A program made the translations under genes and the position numbers. The notes below the pieces were generated by a model. That model saw nothing but the letters and a program-made list of their open reading frames with translations, was not told the DNA's origin and ran no database searches. Positions 1 through 11,139 of a stretch of DNA of 64,000 nt are shown here, piece after piece. The stretch comes from Oxytricha trifallax. Lineage: Eukaryota > Ciliophora > Spirotrichea > Sporadotrichida > Oxytrichidae. Numbering within the stretch: the first letter of the stretch is position 1; each line of letters starts with the position of its first letter. The DNA is taken from positions 62,001-126,000 of the forward strand of contig ARYC01000671.1 in NCBI GenBank assembly GCA_000711775.1, given 5' to 3'.

Positions 1-219
1 TGACTTTTCATCTTCATCTGTAGTTGTAGTATTAGTTGTAGTTTTTGTAGAAAAAGGCATTAGTATTTCTGATTTTTTCAAAGTTTTTCACATATATAAT
101 GTTTCAACACTGATGTTTAAAATTTATATATTTTGACATAACGTTTGCCATTTTTTAGGTTAAATAAATCAATTTCTAATTAAAAATTAATATTGAATTC
201 TAATATTGGAATATTAAGG
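1..219 (+). repeat. Dispersed repeat D, copy 1 (cut by the window edge)
   Basis: Right-hand part of a dispersed repeat of about 280 bp. It has a run rich in GTA/GTT trinucleotides near the start, then a stretch ending in CTAATATTGGAATATT. Two other copies lie at about 24,027-24,306 and 57,712-57,990 in the same orientation. Coding potential is not evident. Confidence 0.6.
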
Positions 220-1129
220 GAGATGTAGATTTAGAACTCGATGATAAAAATTTGATATTAAATATGATAAGTTAAAGGGTGGGAATGGATGTGGGAGGGG
301 TATCTCGGTTAGAACAAATATTCATGAGTTTTAATGGCATCCTTCAAGTTTTTAAGACTATTGTATCTTTGATTTTTCTTCATGAACTTATCTTTAATTA
401 ATTCTTTATTATCTTTCTGAAATTTATTTGTTCTTTTCTTCACTTAATTCCAAAAATTACTTGCACTCTTCTATGAAATACTTATAATAAAACGTGGACT
501 ATTTGGATAGATTTATCTGGGAATTTTTTCTGGTTTCGATCTTTGACAATATTTTATAATATTTATTGTTCAATTTCTAGGAATTGTGGTTATTTTAGTG
601 ATTTATGATTTGAGATTTAACTGGTTTATAAGCAAGGCTAGAAGTCTTTCTGTAGGATAGTAAACTATTTTTTAAAGCATAAGGCATATAAGCCTTTTTA
701 AAATAGCTTTCTTGGAAAATATTTGGATTTTAAAAAAAAGAAATGAAATACTTAAAAGGGTATTAGCTAGTATTAATTATTATTTCAAATATATGTTCTT
801 TAATTTGAAATATATTAAAAAAAGGATTGTGAAGATTTATTTTTTTTAAGTATTATATTAAATGAATCACTAGTGTTGAAACCAGTTAAACTTTTTACCT
901 CTCTCTTATTCCATTCTATGAATTCTTACTCTCCCATTAGCTTTCGTCTTAAGCGTATCTAGAGTTAAGCAAAATCTACCTAGCTTTAGAAGGTCCTTCT
1001 ATATTGGGGTTTGACTGCGGTTTTATCCACAAACAATAGTTAAGGATTCTCATAAAGCACCCCTAATATTCTAGTTAGATTTATCGCTAATTCTATATAG
1101 AATTTTGGCTTCCTGAGCCTGACAGAAAA
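220..1129. other. AT-rich interval without a supported gene
   Basis: No frame here looks like protein. A stretch at about 1,020-1,115 (AAGGATTCT, then AGATTTAT and GCTAATT) resembles 57,440-57,540 and, more weakly, 51,690-51,900, so a low-copy dispersed repeat may be present. Confidence 0.4.
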
Positions 1130-1255
1130 ATGGCAATCATGCAAGCAATGCAACAGCAGCCAGCTCTAAAAAATTCATCTGGTACCACAAGCAGTGCATA
1201 TGTTATAGTCCTTATGCCTCTAAAAATTTAGTAAAAATTAAAACAAGTTAAATGA
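1130..1255 (+). CDS. Short ORF, possible gene start or MDS
   Basis: Begins MAIMQAMQQQPALKNSSG and ends at a TGA after 41 residues when TAA/TAG are read as Gln. The surrounding 300 bp are richer in G and C than the neighbouring spacer. An alternative frame over the same bases is also open, so the reading is uncertain. No family recognised. Confidence 0.3.
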
Positions 1256-1822
1256 TAATTTAGTATATTAATCATTCCTGATCAAAACTAGAAGATCCTA
1301 AAGGAATTTGAGGCTGCGTTTTTAATTACAACTTCCCAAGAATTTTCAATCTTTTAGACTTTTATAGCATTAACTTCTTGAGTTCATGTGTAAAATTGCT
1401 GTATAAAATTTATTCAATAATTATTTAATCATTAGTTTGAATAGAACATTCCAATCTAAAATCTCAGGAAGAGTCATTGTGTCATTATTAATATTTTACT
1501 TTAATTTCTAGTTGTTTACAACATAAACTTCTCTTATTTATTCCTTCGTATAAGATCTTTTAGTTTTTTTCTTGATTAGTTATGCAAATCCTCCTGTTAA
1601 TGATCGTTTAATACTTTCAGTGAGGCACTGCATAGACAGTTATTATTAATCAAGGACATCTGTTGTATTGTGTGGTCCTAATTTCAACGTTGCTCTCATT
1701 TTAATAATTGTAATAAAATTTAAGACTAATTATCAATCATCAAGATTCATGTGATTAAACGGGGAGAGACGATATTGATTTATTTAAATTGATATTATAT
1801 ATATAATATAGAAATTTAAGGG

Positions 1823-2160
1823 AAGATACTAAAAAGAGCAGACCTTGAAGATCAAAGTGAAGAGTATGATAAAAACTAAGGAGTAAGAAAAAGTGATGAT
1901 TCATAAAGTAAAGACTACTCTAGTAAGCGACAGAGACATGATAGTGATGAGGAAGATGATAGAAGGTATCAAGATTAAGAAGAAGAAGAAGATGATTATT
2001 ATGAGTTGTCGACTGAGGAATAAAGACTATGGATTGAAGGACAGACTGAGCTCATGAAGGAAGACTAATTTCTCTAAAATATGGTGAGGGAAGAAATGGA
2101 AAATAAACTTAATGGCAAAGATGACAATCAAATCTAATATAGAGAGTAATTTTTTTAAAA
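1823..2160 (+). CDS. Acidic, Gln-rich protein fragment
   Basis: An open frame of about 110 codons in the ciliate code. It is rich in D, E, R, K and Q, with stretches such as SDEEDDRRYQDQEEEEDDYY followed by ELSTEEQRLWIEGQTELMK. Composition and lack of TGA support real coding. The frame dissolves into AT-rich DNA near 2,160. It lies upstream of the CTNNBL1 copy on the same strand and might be its charged N-terminal region, because CTNNBL1 proteins begin with an acidic, disordered segment; I cannot show this by sequence. The start codon is not visible, as expected if an IES boundary lies upstream. Confidence 0.5.
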
Positions 2161-2459
2161 TATTTTATATATAATTGTTTATATGAAGAGTAGAAGATAG
2201 AAAAGGACAGCATAAAGAATATGATTTACCCTTTAAGGCAATATCATAATGAGAATCTTGAACTAAGAATGAAATGCAAAAAATGTGCCTGAGAAATTCT
2301 TAGATTAAGAGGTGGAGTTGCATTTGGTAATTAAAGGAATCATCTTTTTCACATAAAGTACCAATTATTAATAATTTTAGTTATTTACGATATTTTTTGA
2401 ATAAAGTGAATAGTATTAATTAATAAAATAGAGAAATAAATAATTTAAAAAATTTCTGA

Positions 2460-2680
2460 TCAGAGTGCTCTGTGTCATTCAACATTAATGTAAGTTACAA
2501 AAAACCTATCTAACATCATATTTTTACAGGGGTTGCACCTGGTAAGACTTAGGGTGTCAACGAAGAGAGAGTTCAAGAATTCACAGAGAGAAGGGCAGAC
2601 AATTTAAGATTTTTGATGATGACAATGAAGATGAAGATAAAACGTTTTTATTTAGATTTACTATTACTACTGCTGTAATT
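2460..2680 (+). repeat. Cassette family E, copy 1 (exon - 40 nt intron - exon)
   Basis: Contains an intron-like segment at 2,490-2,529 (exactly 40 nt, GTAAGTTACAAAAA to ACAG). It is followed by a coding-like stretch readable as GCTWQDLGCQ in one frame or VAPGKTQGVN in another, then an acidic tail DDDNEDEDK. Related cassettes with 40 nt introns lie at about 6.59-6.90 kb (-), 14.27-14.40 kb (+) and 19.25-19.58 kb (-). Which frame is used is unclear because the DNA itself is conserved. Confidence 0.5.
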
Positions 2681-2935
2681 ACCATTACTATTATTGTAGA
2701 TTAATTTTCTAATTCACTTTATTTTATTAAAAAAGCATCATGATTATTATAAAAATAAAATGTTTATTTTCTAGTTTCTTGAATATTAATTTCGATCTTC
2801 TTAATGATTTTTTAAGATTCTTGAATTAATTAAAACATTTCTTTGATAATTGTCAAACAAAGTATAAGTTATTATTAATTAAAATCATTTAACTAGACAA
2901 TAAATCATAAATAATCATCAAGCGATTTCATTTAA

Positions 2936-4031
2936 AGTGAGGAAGCACTGATTGAAATTCTTGACCAGTCAAACCCAGACATTACAAATGAAACCATAAT
3001 TTTATTGGTTGTATAGACAGTAGAAGAAATGCTTATTAATCCTGATTTTTAAGAAATTAAAAAGATTCTTTTTCAAAACGAAATACTAAACTACATCGTT
3101 TGAGTATAAAAGAAATTAAATAATAATATCGATGACGAGACACCACAAATATTAAAAAAAATGCATGAATTTACTGGAGAATATGCTTGAATTTCAACCA
3201 GAGGAGGTATGAAACAAAATTATGCACATAGAGATGTCAATTGATTTGTCCTTTAAATATCTACTCGATGGTGATGTTAGTTCAGAGAAAATTTTGCAAA
3301 TTGCTGAATTGATCTTGACTATAGTTTATAACTGCCTGGAAGAATATAAAGACAAATTTACAAACACCCTTCATGAAATAATGAGACTGCTTATCATTTT
3401 AAATCATTATAGAAAGAAGAGAACTCTCTAATAATAAGATGTACTAGAAGCAGTTGCGAATATCTTTGATGCTATATCTGCTCTAATATTTACACAATAA
3501 AATTTAGATAAATTTAGGGAACTTGAAGCTTTTGAGCTGATGATGAGCACCTGCAAGATTTGAAATTGATATGAAGGCACATCTTTTATAGTCATTGATT
3601 TTGCTCTAAGCATCTCTTCTGAAATTAAACGAAGAAAAACTGCAAGCATTTCGTGGATAGAGGTGGTAGTTATATTTGTCTTCTTTATGATAAAAAATGA
3701 AGTCAAAATAAACTCAAGAAGAAAAGGGTATAAGGTTAATGTAAAAGTTACAGCAGATTAGATACAACAAGACGAGAGTACCCTTTTAAGCATTCTAATT
3801 CGTTTAATGATAAACACATAGCCTGAAGAAGCAAACGAAACTGAAATTGTAACTCAAGAAAGAATTCTGTTTAAGTTTATTAAAAAAATTCTTTAAAAAG
3901 CTTCAAAGACTGTTCGAAAACTACACATGAAATATTTTGCTAACGTCTCTGATTTTTTCTATTATAATTTAAAAATATCGAAGAGATACATTATTTAGTT
4001 TAAGATTACGAGGTATACTGAGTAAAAATGA
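2936..4031 (+). pseudogene. CTNNBL1-like (beta-catenin-like protein 1) copy, probably decayed or IES-split
   Basis: Armadillo-type helical protein of the spliceosome. Several stretches line up in order with remembered CTNNBL1 proteins: LDQSNPDITNETIILLV (human LGHDNTDVSIAVVDLL), MNLLENMLEFQPEE (human LAIVENMAEFRPE), EAVANIFDAISALIF, LLSILIRLMINTQPEE and VRKLHMKYFANVSDFFYY (human VDRLMELHFKYLGAM). The part seen covers the middle and C-terminal half and ends at a TGA (4,029-4,031). Frame changes lie near 3,160 (an A8 tract), 3,555 and 3,690, and in-frame TGA codons near 3,106 and 3,209. The TGA near 3,106 sits where human CTNNBL1 has Gln, which fits TAA-to-TGA decay. Short IESs or assembly indels are alternatives. 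Identity by memory alignment only, but several blocks agree. Confidence 0.65.
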
Positions 4032-5440
4032 TCTTATTAACAATAAATAAAAAACTTTGAAGTTAAATGGGATTAAAAATGAAACTATCGAAAAATTACT
4101 CAAGATATTTGTCATTAGAAATCAAATTTAGAGGAAAATAATATGCTTAAAAGAAGTTAATCACAGTTTCTAAAAATTCAACTATAATTGACGGCTTTCT
4201 AAAACTTAGTTAGTTAATTTGAAAATTTATTATTATTTCCTTATTATATCTTCTTAAATATTTGTAAAATGATATTCACAATAATTATTTATCTTAAATC
4301 ATATCTAAAATTTAGTTGTGGAAAATTATTGGGCATTATCCTCTAGTTACTTTTTAGAGATATTATTTTTTTCTTAATTTATGCATCTTATTCTTGATCC
4401 AGGCTTTTACTTAACTTATGTAATATAGAATTTTCAAAAGAAATGTTCCTCATTTAGTTGTATTCTTTAAATATTTACAATTTCTGATTTAATTGACATA
4501 AGTTAATATGAGTTTGTTTAGGACTTCAAACTATTGCATTAGTAAAAAAGATACCTATATCACCCTGAATGTTACTGTTTTCTAAGAAAATATCAAAATA
4601 TCAAATTTATTACTTAAATAAAGTATTTCAAGGGATTAAAACTTGGGAAAATAATCTGAGAGTTCTTAGAATTCTCTGTTTTTAATAAGATTTTTATTCA
4701 ATTATCATATTTTTATTTAATTCTGAATTAGTAGAAATAAATGCATTTTAGTTAGTAGTTGAATACTACTATATATCTATTAATGGACCTAATTTGATAA
4801 ATATTAAGGAATCACAAATATTTATTATTAATTATGAAAAAGATAAGTAAGTTCGTTTGTTTAATCTCAGTCATCATTTTATAAATGCATTATTGATATG
4901 TAAGTTTAAATGATCTTTTAGTATAATAAATGATGATTATAAAATGAGGATTAATTTTAGAAGTAAAATTTAATCAAAAAGATAGTTAATTTGAAAAGTT
5001 AAGATGGTTTTAATAGTTTTAAATATTCTATATTATATATACCCATCTGTTAAGTCAAAAAGTTAATTCATATTTTGTAAAATTAATAATTATAACATAA
5101 GATATATATTCTTAATAAATTTTAAAAAAAATTATTATGATAAATGGTCATAATATTGTATTAAATATAGGTTTTAAAAGTGGTTTAAAAGTAAGAAAAA
5201 TTTGGTAATTTTACAAAACAAATTTTCAATATATCAGACTCATTAACATTTATGTAAAATTATTATTATCTATTATAAACAATGTTAATATGATACTACC
5301 GATATTAAAAGTTTGAATATTTAAATAATTCATTCACAAAAACTAAATTTGAAAAAATGAAAAGTCTCTGAGTTTTGTGTTTGTTGAAATATCTCATTTA
5401 TAATCAATTATTACTATGTTATCTTAGATTACTTTATCAC
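4032..5440. other. AT-rich interval, no gene seen
   Basis: About 1.4 kb of very AT-rich DNA with no protein-like frame on either strand and no clear repeat. Probably IES or intergenic germline DNA. Confidence 0.5.
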
Positions 5441-5447
5441 ATATATA

Positions 5448-5720
5448 ATGACGTCATTAATTAAAGCAATTTTCAAACTCATACTGATCATTTCGTTTTC
5501 AATATACACACAAGATGCAACTTTTCTAATTACAAACTTACATCTGCTTTTGTTTAAGATTTCATGAGTTGAGCTCCTTAAATCTATGCATACCCATTCT
5601 CATTCTCTTAGCTTTTAATTTGTTAATTGCATAAGATATTTCAAGCTCCATGTTTTAAGAAGAAATAAAGGGAACTTTTAAACTTCTTTTAACATTTTGA
5701 ACTTAAGATTGAAAGATTAG
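5448..5720 (+). CDS. N-terminal segment with a signal-peptide-like sequence
   Basis: An ATG at 5,448 opens a frame that starts MTSLIKAIFKLILIISFSIY, a basic start followed by a hydrophobic core, and runs to a TGA at 5,575. An overlapping frame from about 5,571 reads LCIPILILLAFNLLIAQDIS and is also signal-peptide-like. One of these is likely the start of the secreted or membrane protein whose Cys-rich part lies at 5,781-6,140. The two frames may be joined across an IES or a small frame change. No family recognised. Confidence 0.4.
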
Positions 5721-5780
5721 AGTATCTTTTTTTTTTTAATTCGAATGAAGTCTATTCACTTTAAGGCAATTAGATTATGA

Positions 5781-6140
5781 TTTGAAGATGTTGCTGCAGT
5801 CATGTATCCTGTTGAGTTTTACTGCAATCAACTTGGTTATGAAAAGTAGTGTGAGAATGGTATGATTGATTTCCATAATTTGCCACAGTACAATTGCCAA
5901 TTTAAAATAATAAATACAAATACTCTTAAATGTAGACTACTTTTTCAGATAATCTTAGATTAATATCTTGTTTATTCAGAAAACATAATTTATTTCTGTA
6001 AGTTATGCCTTCCTGATAAAACCATTCTATTATTTGATTAATTTACTTGTTCTTTTTTGTGGTATATATTTTATATCTCCACCGATGAGATAATTGGCAT
6101 TTACAGATTTATTTCTATTCTATTTAAATTAGATTAATGA
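5781..6140 (+). CDS. Cys-rich extracellular/membrane protein segment
   Basis: An uninterrupted 119-codon frame in the ciliate code ending at a TGA (6,138-6,140). It begins FEDVAAVMYPVEFYCNQLGY and carries six to eight cysteines (YCNQLGYEKQCENG, YNCQF, FCKLCLPD), then a hydrophobic stretch SFLWYIFYISTDEIIGIYRF that could span a membrane. It follows a signal-peptide-like segment on the same strand, which suggests a surface protein. The regularly spaced Cys residues resemble ciliate surface proteins in general, but I do not recognise a named family. The preceding 60 bp are low complexity, so the 5' junction is unknown. Confidence 0.55.
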
Positions 6141-6239
6141 TACAAATGTTTCTTATAATAATCTTGAAGCGCTAGCAAGTAATTCTAGGTGCTGTTTTTT
6201 GTTTTAAATTATGTATTTAAAGTGAAAGTAATAGTTGGT

Positions 6240-6425
6240 TCATCTTGAAGATGTGCTATTGTAGAAAACAGTCAAATAAGAAAATAATTTATTGAACTGA
6301 TCAGCTGCATGTGTATTTATATTAGTATCTATATTCAATGATGCTATACTGTTCTCAGTAGTGCGGTAGTTATTACAATAATTCTCCAGATCCATAATCA
6401 TATCTTGCAATTTCAATCTATTCAT
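6240..6425 (-). CDS. Small ORF of 61 codons
   Basis: ATG to TGA frame on the minus strand, starting MNRLKLQDMIMDLENYCNNY and ending STSSR. Amino-acid use is ordinary rather than AT-biased, which mildly supports coding. It lies between plus-strand gene fragments and next to cassette E copy 2. It could be an MDS of a larger gene. No family recognised. Confidence 0.3.
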   Translation of the reverse strand: MNRLKLQDMIMDLENYCNNYRTTENSIASLNIDTNINTHAADQFNKLFSYLTVFYNSTSSR

Positions 6426-6589
6426 GATTTATAATATGAATAATTTTATAGGGGTAACTCCTTTCTGAAAGAGGAAACTGGATCGCCAAAAGTCAAAGTA
6501 TGAAACTGTCTGATTATATATATCTGGCTTGCTTAAGCCCCAGTATTAATTCCGTACAGCTTTAAATAATAATAACAATAATTATATGA

Positions 6590-6895
6590 ACAATTTAAAT
6601 TAATAAATATTGCATTAACATTAAAACTAATATTTAATATACTAACTGTTAATGAAAATTTCTCTCAAATTGTTTCATCTTCCTCATAATTGTCAAATAC
6701 TAAGACTATTCTCTGTGTAGTCTTGCGAAACACCAGTAAAACGGCACCTGTGGTGTTACCAAGTAGGACCACTAAAATATAAAATTTATAGATATTCTTT
6801 TTGTTATTCACATTTTATGTGAGTGCTGTATTTCCACCTGCGTTTGATCTATAAAATTTTAATATATTAAGTTTTAATTTAATTAATCAATTTTG
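6590..6895 (-). repeat. Cassette family E, copy 2
   Basis: Closest relative of the copy at 19,245-19,575: similarity runs over about 300 bp, including both flanks. Read on the minus strand it holds DQTQVEIQHSHK, then an intron-like segment at 6,772-6,811 (40 nt, starting GTGAATAACAAAAAG), then GPTWQHHRCR. Confidence 0.6.
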
Positions 6896-6946
6896 TCCAA
6901 GATTTGTTGTGTCTCTACTTAAAGCTATTGCAATATTCTGCAAGGA

Positions 6947-7256
6947 ATGGATCTATGCAATCTTTTAAAACTTAGAATCTTCCTTCTTTTTAATTATTAT
7001 TTAAGAAACCTGTCAAAATTTCATAAAAATATATTCCAAAATAACCAAACATCAACTCAAAGAGTAAAGCTTTCTTCCAGTGGCTGGTACAATGGGTTTA
7101 AGAATAAATTTTTCTTAGATTTGAAGTTTTTGTTACTGCCATTTTTGTTAAAATAATCAATTAGATATAACGACGATTTAGCTTTTGTTTTGTTTATTAA
7201 AATCATATTTGGAAATATACCATTAACTATTCTTACTTAGATACAAACTCAATTTT
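6947..7256 (+). CDS. Uncertain ORF of about 103 codons
   Basis: Open from an ATG to a TGA on the plus strand, with STQRVKLSSSGWYNGFKNKF in the middle. An overlapping minus-strand frame (about 7,162-7,076) starting MAVTKTSNLRKNLFLNPLYQ looks at least as protein-like. Only one of the two can be real and I cannot decide between them. Confidence 0.25.
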
Positions 7257-7479
7257 GAATGTAAATAAGATTTTTTAAGTTTTTTGTCATGTTAATACTA
7301 AACTGTTCTTCATTTATACATATAATATTTAATACCTTTCTTCTTGTTTTTAATTGGCAGCAGTTTCGCAAAATTTTGACAAGTAGCAGTTTGAAAAATA
7401 TATATATAGATTTATTGTGATAAAAAGACATGATAAACTTAGCGAGATTATCATGATAACTGCAACTTAAAAGCAAAGT

Positions 7480-7755
7480 TTGTTCTTTATTAGAAATCTT
7501 ATCTTTTATATCAGTCAACCTCTTTCTCTTAATAACATGGAACTCATTGTCAAAAATGAGCTTCCAATGTATGCAGTGATGTTGCTCTTTTCACTCTTGA
7601 TTGTCTCGGTAATAATAAAGTTACTGAGTACGAACGTATCGTCTTCAAATTTAAATTATGAGTTAGACATATACTTACAATCATCATTCATTCTATAGCT
7701 TATTATACTATTTTAATAATAATTCAAAGAACTTAAAAAACTTTGCTTTAGAATA
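7480..7755 (+). CDS. Single-pass membrane segment
   Basis: Plus-strand frame with SQPLSLNNMELIVKNELP followed by a strong hydrophobic stretch YAVMLLFSLLIVSVIIKLL and then a polar tail. In the ciliate code it continues through TAG/TAA codons to a TGA near 7,770. It could be the C-terminal anchor of the Cys-rich protein encoded at 5.4-6.1 kb on the same strand, with IES DNA between. No family recognised. Confidence 0.4.
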
Positions 7756-7879
7756 GCTACTAATTGAGTTCGCATAATTCAAGAATTTATGTTATATTTA
7801 TTAGATTGTTATGATTAAATTTTGTGTATGTTTTGGATTTTCTTAACTGTATATCTGGAGGTCTAGGCCTGATTTTGGG

Positions 7880-10315
7880 ATTAATTAGTAATTAAAAAAC
7901 TAGCTTAAGATGGATAAAAATTTTACTTTAAACAGATAATTTCTAAACGATTCCTTTTCCTTTATTAAACTACAATACACATTGTGATCATGTTTACCTA
8001 GCATTGCTAATATTGCAACAAACACATTGAAGAATACAGAGCTATTAGAACTATTGTTAAGAGTGACGTCGTCTGCGGCTTGTCCAATGCATCTCTCGGT
8101 GTTTGTAGAGCAAGAACTAACATAGACTCTGTTACTTGATGGCTCTTAAAATATAAGATTATATTGAAATATTTATAAATTCCCAAAAGGAATCTGTGTA
8201 AAACTTGGATGAAAGCGGTTGTATAGTAATACTTCCCATTAATTGTAAGGCCGTTGCACATATCATCTTCACATGGTTGCCATGTTTAACAAATATTGTA
8301 AGCATTCTTATAATTATTATAAATTAGGCATTACTAGTAATTAATTTATAAGCAAGTTACTTTTGAGTGGTTCAATCTACTTTTTATTTGGAGTTATAAT
8401 AAAAAAAACTTTTTAATTAGATAAAACTATTAATAATGCTTAATAAGGTGCTCATCTTTAGTGATACTAATAAGTTATGGAAGACCAATTGAATTAGGAG
8501 TATCGCAAATGGATCCTTAGATTATCTGAGGAATATTTAGAAAAAATTAAGTTTTATTAAACTTTAGTTATTTGATATTAATATTAATAACCTAATAGGA
8601 AATAATCTAAAATAAAAAAGTTTAAGCAAATTTAAATAAAAGATTAAATGAAACATTTAAAATTATAATAACTTTTATTAGCTTAAGCAGAATTCAATGG
8701 GTCGATTGAACATAGAGGATCTTCAGTACATGATTAAAAATCTTTCTTGATTTCATAGCAATAATGGAAGCATGCAAGGAGAGTAGGATCAGTACTTGTG
8801 GACTCCACTGTTGGATAAAGATCCTAAACAAATATCAACATTAATAGGAAGTGAATCATAATTTATATAAAATTAAAGGCTTAGGTCTCTTGTAGATTCC
8901 CTATCCTTTGGGTTTCAAAGCATCATTTCTAAACTCAGAAGTACCAGTGTAGATTTGCACATCATTAAGAGCAACACTCACAAATTAGTTTAATCAAAGT
9001 TACCAGTGTATTCATAGATAGATCTTAACTTTGAGTCCTTTAACTAACTATTTGAGTAAAGGAAGTCATCTGCATCTGCTTGACTAGTGACCTTGGTGAT
9101 ATTTGAGAATGATGGGGAGCAAGGTCGAAAGATACTTCTAAGTACATTAAGATCATTAGAGGGAAGGCGTTTTCAATGTACATGCAATGATTTAGAAGAG
9201 TGTTTGTGGTAAATGAAATAGTTACTGTGCCAGTTTTTTGTCTCATATGCTACATTAGCCACATAATCTTCAAATAAATGTGCAATAATCTTAACCAGTG
9301 ACTCCACCATAACATTTGTCCATTTCACTACAATTAACTTCTTAACCTTAAAAATATTATTGCAGACTGCATCTTTTATTGGTCTATCGTAAAAGTACTT
9401 GAGAAGTTTTTCGAGACAGTAGCTTGACAGTAATTGAACTTGTCTTCTTCTCTTTTAGATATTTATATTAAAATATTGACAAATCCAGTTTAAATTAACG
9501 TATGAGTTTAAATAAATATTTTTTTATATTCAGCTATTGGATATTAGTAAAATTAATTTATTATTTGTATTATAGAACCCTATCAAAGTTCTTTTCTTCT
9601 AAAAATAATAAACACCAAAAATAAGTTTTATTTATAAAAAAAATACTCGCAACAGTTGTTAAATGATTTTATGTGAAAGAGTAATATATATATATATTCT
9701 ATAAAATAAATAAGATATTGTTTAATATAAATTAATAATTTTTATTATAAATATATAAATAATGCTTTAAATTACTATGCATCATCTTTTTAAATAAAAA
9801 ACTAAAATTTTATTATTAGTCTTAATAAAATTAATTGTTTCTGTTAATATTCACCAATAAATACTGTACATTCTTCATCTTATTGTCCTGTCCTTTCAGC
9901 AACTCAGGTCTCAAAGAAATTTTAATTTTAGTAGAAGTAGCCAGTAGGGCAACTGTCACATTAAGACGTTCTTTCTGCTCCATGGCATTTAATCCACTAT
10001 AAGAGAGAGATTTAGCACAAACATTGGAGGCATCTTAATAAATTTTGATATATTTAAATTAAAATAATAAATTTATTTTAATTATTTATTAATGCTTTGT
10101 AATAAGTAGGTTTGAAGCAATTTCTAAATAAATTTTATTTAATTTAATATCAAATTTAATATAATTTTAAATAATGAATAAACTGTCGTTGATATAGCTA
10201 TTTTTACATTAATTCCAATTATATCAAGAGAAGTTTCTAATGAACAAACATTCAAAACAGCCAAATTATTTACGTCATCACAGCTGTTGCAAACTGGTCC
10301 CCAAGCTAAAAAATA
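7880..10315 (-). pseudogene. Secreted/membrane protein gene in several minus-strand segments
   Basis: Five coding islands on the minus strand follow one another: about 10,315-10,190 (AWGPVCNSCDDVNNLAVLNV), 10,040-9,840 (NVTVALLATSTKIKISLRPE), 9,420-8,870 (VKWTNVMVESLVKIIAHLFE; IFRPCSPSFSNITKVTSQAD), 8,840-8,680 (LLACFHYCYEIKKDFQSCTE) and 8,290-7,880 (WQPCEDDMCNGLTINGKYYY; SSCSTNTERCIGQAADD; then hydrophobic VFFNVFVAILAMLG). Paired cysteines and a hydrophobic C-terminal stretch suggest an extracellular protein anchored to the membrane or by GPI. The AT-rich gaps are probably IESs or introns. Small frame changes near 8,960 and 8,150 and a TGA near 9,180 point to decay, unrecognised IESs or assembly indels. 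I do not recognise the family, and joining the islands into one gene is an inference from order and strand. Confidence 0.5.
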
Positions 10316-10454
10316 TAACTTACATTTAATTCTAAAAGTCTGTGAGTTTAATCTAATAAAATTACTAGCAATAAAAATTATAATACTAATTTATCCTAAA
10401 TTTATTTATTATGTTTCATATTATATTATTGAACGCTGAATTAAAGATGTGTTT

Positions 10455-10970
10455 TTTGTGATGCACTAAAATTCCCTTGAATTGTTTGATTGATTAAAGT
10501 AGACTGTTTGCGCATACTTTATCAGGGTTTATGTAGGGGTTTAATGTTTAAATATTAGTAATTTAAGTGAGTTTATAAAGCGAGTTTTTTTAAAATATTT
10601 CACACAAACATAAGCTTAGAGTCATGTGGTAGTTCTCTGAATTTTATCTTGCTAATTTGCTGTTTGATTGTTACTATTGTTAATTAATTCTATTTGCTTG
10701 GCTTGATAATAGTTGAGTATGCAAGTTCTTTGATATTTTCAATTATTTTATTTTTATCGAGGTATTGTTTGATTCTTTACTTAGAATCTCTCACCCTTAC
10801 AGCTAAAGTAATCGCATCCAATTAAGCGTCTTCATATCTCCAATCTTCTCTTTCTGGGAAATATCCAGGAGTACCATATGCTTTGCCTAATGCAGAGGCT
10901 TACAATCTTTGAAGATGTTTTTGTTATTTGATTTGTTGGGTATCTTTGGGGTCTTATTGGGGTTAGTATT
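10455..10970. mobile_element. TBE fragment C1 (left end and kinase tail only)
   Basis: Closely similar to the left 500 bp of the TBE at 60,224: the subterminal sequence with TTTATGTAGGGGTTTAATG, then the 3' end of the 57 kDa zinc-finger/kinase gene read on the minus strand. About 50 bp present in the other copies are missing near 10,815. The telomere-like tip is eroded. The right side ends near 10,930. At 10,945-10,970 a sequence with TTTGGGGTCTTATTGGGG resembles a degenerate opposite TBE tip, so this may be an internally deleted element and not a simple truncation. Confidence 0.6.
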
Positions 10971-11139
10971 GAAAATGCAGGTCTTATGTGAATTAATGTA
11001 TATAAATTTAATATTAGGTAATTTAATTCAAGCAAATTTTATCTATTGGTATATCTATTGAATCTTGATCTCTTTAGTGTCTAAAGTATATCGTCTAGTG
11101 ATTATCTATTATAAGAGGGAGCTTTCACGATTATCATCT

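Noticed and set aside
7249-7518. Minus-strand ORF opposite the membrane segment
   Set aside because: Overlaps a better plus-strand frame with a clean transmembrane stretch, and composition is AT-driven.
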